From contig NZ_LYOY01000051.1 of assembly GCF_001653515.1 (NCBI RefSeq), positions 330,001 through 394,000 on the forward strand: a stretch of DNA of 64,000 nt, written 5' to 3'. Within the stretch, counting starts at the first letter, position 1. Each line of letters starts with the position of its first letter. Positions 11,790-19,700 of this stretch are shown here, piece by piece. Made by a program: the position numbers and the translations under genes. The notes beneath the pieces were generated by a model. It made no database searches. It was not told the DNA's origin and worked only from the letters and a program-made list of their open reading frames with translations. This stretch comes from Streptomyces sp. ERV7. GTDB lineage: Bacteria; Actinomycetota; Actinomycetes; Streptomycetales; Streptomycetaceae.

Positions 11790-12278
11790 ATGAACGACGA
11801 CCAGCAGCCGTGTGTGCGCCATGCCCGCCCCTCCGATCTGCCGCGTCTGGCCGAACTCGCCGCGGAGCACGCGGTGTACGAGAAGGCCGCGCCGCCCGCG
11901 CCCGATCTCGCGGAGCGGCTCGGAGCCCTGCTCTTCGGCCAGGACCGGCCCCGGGCGCGCTGCTTCGTCGCCGAGATACCGGGCGGCGAGGTCGTCGGGT
12001 ATGCCAGCTGCGCACCCGAGTTCTCCACCTGGCAGGCGCGTGAGTATCTGCACATGGACTGCCTCTACCTCCGCGACGGCCACCGGGGCCTCGGCCTCGG
12101 CGCGCTGCTGGTCGACGCGGTGGCCGCCGAGGCCCGGGAGCTCGGGATGACCCAGGTGCAGTGGCAGACGCCGGTCTGGAACGAAGGGGCGCGGCGGTTC
12201 TACGACCGGATGGGCGCGATGGGCAGCGAGAAGCTGCGCTACTCGCTGCCCATCACCCCGGACCGGGTCTCCGGGTAG
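11790..12278 (+). CDS. GNAT family N-acetyltransferase
   Basis: A 162-residue acetyltransferase. The acetyl-CoA binding loop is visible as LYLRDGHRGLGLGALLVDAV (R-G-L-G-L-G), preceded by the strand YLHMDCLYL. NEGARRFYDRMGA near the end is the typical beta6-alpha4 region. The substrate cannot be inferred; similar proteins act on polyamines, aminoglycosides or phosphinothricin. The ATG at 11790 has a weak GATGGCGG upstream. It is the last gene before the scar-like intergenic region with the 5S remnant. Confidence 0.88.
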   Translation: MNDDQQPCVRHARPSDLPRLAELAAEHAVYEKAAPPAPDLAERLGALLFGQDRPRARCFVAEIPGGEVVGYASCAPEFSTWQAREYLHMDCLYLRDGHRGLGLGALLVDAVAAEARELGMTQVQWQTPVWNEGARRFYDRMGAMGSEKLRYSLPITPDRVSG

Positions 12279-12663
12279 CTCCGGTGGTTCCTTCTCCGCG
12301 GTCTTCTCCCGGCTGAGCCGACCGGTGCGGCGGCCGTCTTCGCCGAGTCGCCGCGCGGGGTCCGCGCTGTCCGGGGGCAAGGGCGTGTCACTCGTACGGC
12401 CGAACGCCGATCGCGACCGCGCGGCGCCGGTGGTCCGCTGAGAACAACCGCGCCCACCCGGGCGCCGACCGGGGAGGACGCCGCATGCCGGTCGACCCGG
12501 GCACACCGACAGGGACGAGGCCGGTCCCGGCCGGACCGGGGGACCGGGGTGCCGCGACGGGGGCCGCAGCGGCTGCGGCGGTGGACTCCGTCCCGGTCGG
12601 CCCCGGGCCCGACGCGATGGCCCCGGCGGGCCCGGTGCGCCGGGTCGACGCCCTCGCGGCCCC
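12279..12663. other. Intergenic stretch upstream of the 5S remnant
   Basis: About 385 bp without a convincing gene. A 65-residue frame (12485-12682) begins with an ATG 7 nt after GGAGG, but its product is low-complexity Ala/Pro/Gly/Asp sequence and it runs into the 5S-like remnant. It could be the 5' end of a gene cut off by the rearrangement that left the rRNA fragment. I see no other signal. Confidence 0.4.
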
Positions 12664-12702
12664 GGACCCTGTGGGAGAGTAGGACGCCGCCGAACAAATT
12701 TT
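12664..12702 (+). pseudogene. 5S rRNA 3'-end remnant
   Basis: These 39 bases are identical to 3342-3380, the last 31 bases of 5S rRNA plus the 8 bases after it. Upstream similarity stops abruptly. The remnant cannot form 5S because the 5' two thirds are missing. It is followed immediately by a terminator that differs in sequence from the one at 3383, so it looks like the tail of another rrn operon. Confidence 0.85.
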
Positions 12703-12704
12703 CA

Positions 12705-12747
12705 ACGCGGGTTCCCGAGCTTCGGCTCGGGGACCCGCGTTTTTTTA
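12705..12747 (+). terminator. Intrinsic terminator after the 5S remnant
   Basis: A 16-bp stem (arms 12705-12720 and 12725-12740, one wobble) closed by a TTCG tetraloop and followed by seven T residues. This is a textbook intrinsic terminator, unusual in a GC-rich genome outside rRNA operons. It would block transcription into the aminotransferase-like gene at 12770. Confidence 0.92.
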
Positions 12748-12769
12748 TGCCCGCTCACCTGTTGTTCAT

Positions 12770-13471
12770 ATGGTGCGAGCACCATGCCCAGCTATGGGGA
12801 TCATCGGAAAGCTGGAGTCGGTCGGCTTCGCGGCCGGGGACGAAGTGATCGTGCCGGCGTACGACGACGGTGCGGTGGCCCGGGCCGTGGTCGCGGCCGG
12901 AGCCGTGCCGGTGTTCGCCGACATAGACCCGGAGACGTACTGCCTGGGTGTCGGGGGCATCGAGGCGGTCGTGACCTCGCGGACGGTAGGGCTGGTACTC
13001 GTACACCGCTTCGGGCACCCGGCCGACGCCGGAGAGTTCAGGCAACTCGCCGATCGGCTCGGGCTGTTGCTGGTGGAGAAGGACGAGGACGACGGCCAGG
13101 GCGGCGACGTCGTACAACGCCGGGAGCGGGCCGGGTACTTGGACCGGCGGCTCGTCGGCGTACGGACGCCCGTGCCGGCCGCCGGGCACGCGTACCAGCG
13201 CTATGTCGTACGGGTGCCCGGGAACGGGCGGCCCGACCGGGACGCGTTCGCGCGACTGCTGCGGCGGCGCGGGGTCGAGTGCGAGGTGCCCGTGGTCACG
13301 CCCGTACATCGGACGCTGGAGTTCAGGCGGCGCGGCTGTGTGCTGCCGGAGACCGAGCGGGCCGTGGACGAGACGCTGGCGCTGCCCCGCCTCGACGGGC
13401 TTTCCGACGCGGGCGTACGCAAGTTGGTCTCGGTGTGCAACGCGCTCGGAGGGCTGCTTCAGCCCGCGTGA
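12770..13471 (+). pseudogene. DegT/DnrJ/EryC1/StrS aminotransferase-like protein lacking the lysine segment
   Basis: A 233-residue product. Residues about 10-105 match the cofactor-domain core of sugar aminotransferases (GDEVIVPAYDD, AGAVPVFADIDPETY, then VGLVLVHRFGHPADAGEF). Residues about 120-230 match the C-terminal domain (RRERAGYLD, HAYQRYVVRV, LALPRLDGLS). The roughly 80-residue stretch between them, which carries the Schiff-base lysine, is missing, and so is the usual N-terminus; full members have about 370-390 residues. It cannot be a normal PLP enzyme. It may be a remnant or a repurposed protein. A strong terminator lies 23 nt upstream and no promoter is obvious. An ATG at 12794 is an alternative start. 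Confidence 0.65.
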
Positions 13472-13513
13472 CGGGGTGCCTGGGAAGGGAGCCGGAGGAA
13501 CGGGCGGGCGTGG

Positions 13514-13543
13514 TTCGGAACACCGTCTGATTCAGGGTATGCT
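13514..13543 (+). promoter_or_regulatory. Possible tRNA-Thr promoter
   Basis: A TTCGGA (13514-13519) and TATGCT (13538-13543) pair with an 18-bp spacer lies about 40 nt ahead of the tRNA. The -10 element is good for a housekeeping promoter and the -35 element is weak. There is no other candidate in the local, less GC-rich stretch. Confidence 0.4.
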
Positions 13544-13583
13544 TTATCTCGTTGGTGAGGGGGAAACCCCGAAACAACAACCG

Positions 13584-13656
13584 GCCCCTATAGCTCAGTC
13601 GGTAGAGCGTCTCCATGGTAAGGAGAAGGTCTGCGGTTCGATTCCGCATGGGGGCT
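13584..13656 (+). tRNA. tRNA-Thr(GGT)
   Basis: A full cloverleaf of 73 nt. The acceptor arms GCCCCTA and TGGGGGC pair with one wobble, and the discriminator is T. The D arm is GCTC/GAGC. The anticodon stem TCTCC/GGAGA encloses the loop ATGGTAA, anticodon GGT, reading ACC and ACT (Thr). The T arm is TGCGG/CCGCA with loop TTCGATT. CCA is not encoded. A terminator follows at 13672. Confidence 0.96.
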
Positions 13657-13671
13657 CAGAAGCAAGAAGAT

Positions 13672-13702
13672 GAAAGGCCCCGCCCATTGGACGGGGCCTT
13701 TC
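13672..13702 (+). terminator. Terminator between tRNA-Thr and osaC
   Basis: An 11-bp perfect inverted repeat, GAAAGGCCCCG and CGGGGCCTTTC, around a 9-nt loop. It lies 15 nt after the tRNA. The opposite gene, osaC, ends at 13768, so the hairpin can act for both convergent transcripts. Confidence 0.85.
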
Positions 13703-13767
13703 GCGTTCCTACGGCCACCGGAATCCGGTGACCCCTGGCCCTGTCGGTCCCGGGTGCCCGGCCCCGC

Positions 13768-16361
13768 TCAATGGCGGGGCTGTTCCGGGATACGCATCGA
13801 CAGGATCGCCATGTCGTCGGACGCGGGCTCGGCGGCGAAGCGTTCCACCGCGCGCAGGACGCGGGCCGCAACGGCGCCGGCGGTCAGGCCCGTACACGTG
13901 GCGAGGACGTCGGTCAGACCGTCGTCTCCCAGCATCCGGGTACCCTCGCGGCGCTCGGTGATGCCATCGGTCACACAGAGCAGGACGTCGCCCGGGTCCA
14001 GGGTGATCGTCTGCTCGTACAGCTCCAGGTCCTCCATGACGCCCAGCAGCGGCTGGGGTTCGGCGGCGGGCTCGACCGTGCCGTCCTGGCGCAGGCGCAG
14101 CGGGAGCGGGTGGCCCGCGCACACGACCTTCAGCAGGGCGCTGCCGTCCTCCTGCGGCCACAACTCGCCGTACAGGAGCGTCAGGAAGCGGCTGCGGGCG
14201 CCCTCGTCGAGGATCGCCGCGTTGAGTCGCTCCAGCACCGCCGGGCCGCCGAAGCCCTCGCGGGCGAGCAGGCGCAGCGCGTGGCGGGCCAGGCCCGTGA
14301 CGGCGGCCGCCTCGGGGCCGGTACCGCAGACGTCGCCGATGGCGAAGCCGTAGGCGCCGTCCCGGATCGGGAAGAGGTCGTAGAAGTCGCCGCCCACCTC
14401 GTTGCCCTCGCCGGCCGCGCGGTAGATGACCTCGACCTCGACGCCGGGGATCTGGGGGAGGCCGGGCGGCAGGAGGCTGCGCTGGAGGGAGCGGCTGATG
14501 GCCATGCGCTCCGAGTAGAGGCGGGCGTTGTCGAGGGCGAGCGCGGCCCGGCGCGAGAGGTCCTCGGCCAGTTCCAGGATCTCCTGGCGGAAGTGGTCGT
14601 CGGAGGGCTTGCCCAGGGTGAGCATGCCGATGACGCGGTTGCGGGCGACCAGGGGCAGGACGACCGTTTCGCCGCCGACGGCGGCGGCCGTGGACAAGGT
14701 GGTGCCGAGGCCGCTGCCCAGGTGCGGGCTTGAGCCGCGGCCGAGGTCGCGCATCGAGGTGCGCAGCGCGGCCTGGTGGGCCGCTTCGCCGGGGGCGGTC
14801 CAGACGCGGGCGCCCGGGGTGGGGACCGGCTCCGGCGGGTCGATCTTGGAGAGGAGCGCCTTGAGGCCGTCGATGCGCTCCTCGTCCTCGTGGAGGACAT
14901 AGGACAGGTACGGCTCGGAGGCCTGGTCCGCGATCGTGTAGACGGCGCACCAGGTGGCGAGGGTGGGGACGGTCATCTGTGCCATCAGGGCCAACGTCTG
15001 GTCCCGGTCCAGGGTTCCCGCCAGCAGGTCCGAGGCTTCCACGAGGAAGCTCAGCGATCCCCTGCGCAGCCGTTCGAGCTCGCCCAGGCGTGCGGACTCG
15101 ACGGCGAGCGCGATGCGGTCGGCGGCGAACTGGAGGCGCAACGCTTCTTCGTTGGAGTAGCGCCCGGCCGATTCGGCGGCGACGCCGAGGGAGCCGGTGA
15201 GGCGGCCCTCGACCTTGAGCGGGACGGTGACGACCGAGCGCATGCCGGAGCCGCCGAGGATCGGGACGGCGCCGGGGACGGCCGCGAGGTCCTCGTGGAC
15301 CGCGGGCATGCTTCGACGGGCACGCGCGCGAAGCGCTGGCGGGCCGAGGGCAGGCCGGTGGTGGCGCGGACTTCCAGTTCGGTCTCGTCGTCGGTGGCCA
15401 GCAGCAGGAACGCGGCGTCGCCGTCGAGCATGTCGCGGGCGCGCTCCACGGTGCGCTGGAGCAGTCCGTCCAGGTCGTCGGGGGCGGGGGAGCCGATGAA
15501 GACCTCGAACGGGTCGACGTTGCGGCTCTCGCCCATGACCGAGGGGTCGGCGGCGGGGGCCCGCACAGGGGTCTGCAGTACGGCCCGCTCGTCGTCGCGG
15601 ACCAGCAGGCAGACGGTGGACGGCTCGCCATGGGTGTCGCGTACCCGAAGATGTGACGCGTACACGGGCAGGACGCGGCCGTCGGCGCCGCGGATGCCGT
15701 AGCTGCCCTCCCAGCGCGAGAGTTGCAGGGCCTCGACGATTCCGGTGGAGGTGCCGGGGGTGTGCGGCCAGGCCGCGAACTCGGTGAGCGGCTTGCCGGT
15801 GACCTTCTCGGCGGGGTAGCCGAACAGCTCCTCGGCGTCCTCGTTCCAGGCGCGGACGGCGCCGGTACGGTCGATCTGGATGACCGCCACGCGGACCCGG
15901 CCGTCGGTGAGGGGCAGCAGGTCCACGGGCAGGGCGGGTCCGGCCGAGCGGGTGCCCACGGCGCGGGCGGGCAGGTCGAGTTGGAACCAGACGTGCTTCT
16001 GGGTGGGGGTGTACTCGACGCCCCAGCGGGAGGCGATGGCGGCGCACAGCAGGAGGCCGCGGCCGTTCTCGCGGTCGGGGCCCGCGACGTCGGCGGGGGA
16101 GGCATGGAGCGGAACCTCACGTTCGGGGTAGTGGTCGGCGACCTCGACCCGGACGCCGTCCTCGGAGCGCAGGCACAGTACGTCGGCGGCGGTGCCCGCG
16201 TGGACGACCGCGTTGGTGACGAGCTCACTGGTGAGGACTACGGCGTCGTCGACGACGTCCGCGTACCCCCAGCCCTGGAGGGTGTCGCGGACGAAGGCGC
16301 GGGCGGTCGCGACGGACCGCCCGACGGGTTCGAAGCTGGCTTCCGCCCGCGCGGTGATCAC
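13768..16361 (-). pseudogene. osaC: OsaC-type multidomain phosphatase/kinase, reading frame broken
   Basis: Homologue of S. coelicolor OsaC, a regulator of SigB after osmotic stress, as judged by domain order and its place divergent from osaA. The N-terminal part (16361 to about 15312) has an RsbW-like ATPase domain (TSELVTNAVVHAG, ENGRGLLL) and a PAS domain (AVRAWNEDAEELFGY). The rest (15309-13768) has GAF domains and a PP2C/SpoIIE phosphatase with NEVGGDFYDLF, FAIGDVCGTGPEAA and PASDDMAILSM. The two parts lie in different frames. The switch is at 15306-15312, after VPVEA and before MPAVHEDL, where I expect about eight more residues. Read as is, the first frame stops at 15051 after 436 residues with no phosphatase. 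The GTG at 16361 follows GAGGAG by 4 nt. Confidence 0.85.
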
Positions 16362-16742
16362 AGAACTCCTCGTACGCGTCTCGACGCCCGGTTTCCCCGG
16401 CCGGGGTCCGGGAAGGTGCCCCCCGGGAATCAACACTCCCATGTGTGGCCCGCCCCCTCCGGTGTCCCGTGGTCGTCCTTGTGGCGCCCGCTGCTCCCCG
16501 GGCTCACAGGAGCAGGGGGCGCTCCCGCCTTCGGACGGACCGGGGCGGTTGGACAGCCGGAAGCCAGGTTACTTACCTTCACTGTCCTAGCGGATGCCGG
16601 TCACCAGTGTTTCCGTCCTCCGAGGGCGGGGACGGTATGCGAAGCTGCCGAACTGTTATGGCCGGGTTCGGCCATGGTGAAACACTGGGAAGGCTTCGAA
16701 GAAAGCCCGACGAGGGCGGTCGACCCCTGCGGGAGGGACACG
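16362..16742. promoter_or_regulatory. Divergent osaC-osaA intergenic region
   Basis: A 381-bp gap that must hold the promoters of both osaC and osaA. It contains a relatively AT-rich stretch around 16568-16590 and a strong Shine-Dalgarno sequence (GGGAGGG, 16731-16737) before osaA. I could not identify a clear SigB-type promoter (GTTT spacer GGGTAC) by eye. Confidence 0.5.
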
Positions 16743-19700
16743 GTGGAGTCTGGCGTGGCGGCGCGTGGCAAGAGCACGCGCGCGAAGGGCGGACGGGCCC
16801 GCGGCAAGGGGACGACCGAGGTGGACACCGCTGCGCTGCAGCGGCTGCTCGTCGCACTGGCGTCGATGCGGGACGGCAACTTCCGCAAGCGGCTGACCGT
16901 CTCCGGGGACGGGATGATGGCCGAGATCGCCGCCGTCTTCAACGAGGTCGCCGACCGCAACCTCCATCTGACCGGGGAGATCGCCCGGGTACGGCGGATG
17001 GTGGGCCGGGAGGGGAAGCTGACCGAGCGGCTGGAGAACGGGGCCTGTGAGGGCTCCTGGGCGGCCGCGATCGACGCCTCCAACGCGCTGGTGGACGATC
17101 TGGCCAGGCCGGTCTCCGAGGTCGGCAGGGTGCTGTCCGCGGTCGCCGAGGGCGATCTGGAACAGCGGATGGACCTGCGCTCGCACGGGGTGGACAACGC
17201 CGAGCGGCCGCTGCGGGGCGAGTTCCTCAAAGTGGGGCGAACCGTCAACAACCTGGTCGACCAGTTGTCGGCGTTCACCGACGAGGTGACGAGGGTCGCA
17301 CTGGAGGTCGGCACCGAGGGCAAGCTCGGCGGCCAGGCGCAGGTGCGTGGAATGTCCGGTTCGTGGAAGGACCTCACGGATTCGGTGAACACGATGGCGT
17401 ACCGGCTGACGGCCCAGGTACGTGACATCGCTCTCGTGACGACGGCGGTGGCCAAGGGCGATCTGTCGCGCAAGGTGACCGTGCACGTCGCCGGCGAGAT
17501 GCTCCAGCTGAAGAACACCGTGAACACGATGGTCGACCAGCTCTCCTCGTTCTCCTCCGAGGTGACCCGGGTCGCGCGCGAGGTAGGCACCGAGGGCGAG
17601 CTCGGCGGCCAGGCGCAGGTGCCCGGCGTCGCGGGCGTGTGGAAGGACCTGACCGACTCCGTCAACCTGATGGCCGGCAACCTCACGGCCCAGGTGCGCG
17701 GGATCGCGCAGGTGACGACGGCGGTCGCCAACGGCGACCTGTCGCAGAAGGTGACCGTCAACGCGCGCGGGGAGGTCGCCCAGCTCGCCGAGACGATCAA
17801 CCAGATGACGGAGACGCTGCGTACGTTCGCCGACGAGGTGACCCGGGTCGCCAACGAGGTCGGCGCCGAGGGTCTGCTGGGCGGTCAGGCGCAGGTGCCG
17901 GGCGCGGCGGGGACCTGGAAGGACCTGACCGACTCGGTCAACACGGTCTTCCGCAATCTGACCACGCAGGTGCGCGACATCGCGCAGGTGACGACGGCGG
18001 TCGCCAACGGCGACATGACGCAGAAGGTCACGGTCGACGTCGCGGGCGAGATGCTGGAGCTGAAGAACACCGTCAACACGATGGTGGACCAGCTTCAGTC
18101 GTTCGGTTCCGAGGTGACCCGGGTGGCCCGGGAGGTCGGCGTCGAGGGGCGCCTGGGCGGGCAGGCCGAGGTGCCGGGCGCGGCCGGCACCTGGAAGGAC
18201 CTGACGGACTCCGTCAACAACGCGTTCCGCAACCTCACCGGTCAGGTGCGCAACATCGCGCAGGTGACGACGGCGGTCGCCAACGGCGATCTGTCGCAGA
18301 AGGTCACGGTGGACGTCTCCGGCGAGATGCTGGAGCTGAAGAACACCGTCAACACGATGGTCGATCAGCTGGCCTCGTTCGCCGCCCAGTTGACGCGGAT
18401 GGCGCAGGACGTGGGTACGGAGGGCCGGCTCGGCGGGCAGGCCCGGGTGGACGGCGTCTCCGGCACCTGGAAGGAACTCACCGACTCCGTCAACTTCATG
18501 GCCGGCAACCTCACCTCCCAGGTGCGCCAGATCGCCCAGGTGACCACGGCGGTGGCGCGGGGCGATCTGTCGCAGAAGATCGACGTGGACGCGCGCGGCG
18601 AGATCCTGGAGCTGAAGAACACCATCAACAACATGGTCGACCAGCTGTCCGGCTTCGCCGAGCAGGTGACCAGGGTCGCGCGCGAGGTGGGCACCGACGG
18701 CCGCCTCGGCGGGCAGGCGCAGGTGCCGGGCGTGGCCGGTGTGTGGCGCGACCTGACGGACTCGGTGAACGGCATGGCCGGCAACCTCACCGCCCAGGTC
18801 CGCAACATCGCCCAGGTCGCCACGGCGGTGGCGCGGGGCGATCTGTCGCAGAAGATCGACGTGGACGCGCGCGGCGAGATCCTGGAGCTCAAGAACGTCC
18901 TGAACACCATGGTCGACCAGCTCTCGAACTTCGCGGAGCAGGTGACCCGGGTGGCCCGCGAGGTGGGCACCGAGGGCATCCTGGGCGGCCAGGCCGAGGT
19001 GCAGGGCGTCTCGGGCACCTGGAAGGACCTGACCCAGTCCGTCAACTTCATGGCGAACAACCTGACGTTCCAGGTGCGCAACATCGCCGAGGTGACGACG
19101 GCGGTCGCCAAGGGCGACCTCTCGAAGAAGATCACCGTCGACGCCAAGGGCGAGATCCTGGAACTGGTGACGACCGTCAACACGATGGTCGACCAGCTCT
19201 CCAACTTCGCGGACGAGGTCACCAGGGTCGCGCGCGAGGTGGGCACCGAGGGCATCCTCGGCGGCCAGGCCCGGGTGCGCGGGGTCACCGGTATCTGGAA
19301 GGACCTGAGCGACAACGTCAACCTGATGGCCGCGAACCTCACCTACCAGGTGCGCAACATCGCCCGGGTCTCGACGGCCGTCGCCAACGGCGACCTGACC
19401 AAGAAGGTGACGGTCGAGGCGCGCGGCGAGGTCGCGGAGCTGGCCGACACCGTCAACACGATGGTGACGACCCTGTCGTCCTTCGCCGACCAGGTGACCC
19501 GGGTCGCGCGCGAGGTGGGCACCGACGGCATCCTCGGCGGCCAGGCCCGCGTCCCCGGCGTCTCCGGTACGTGGAAGGACCTCACCGAGTCGGTGAACTC
19601 CATGGCCGACAACCTCACCGGCCAGGTGCGCCAGATCGCCACGGTCACCACCGCCATCGCCAAGGGCGATCTCACCAAGAAGATCGACATCGACGCGCGC

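Noticed and set aside
12485..12682. 65-residue frame with a good ribosome binding site
   Set aside because: Product is low-complexity and ends inside the 5S remnant; too weak to call a gene, though it may be a cut gene start.
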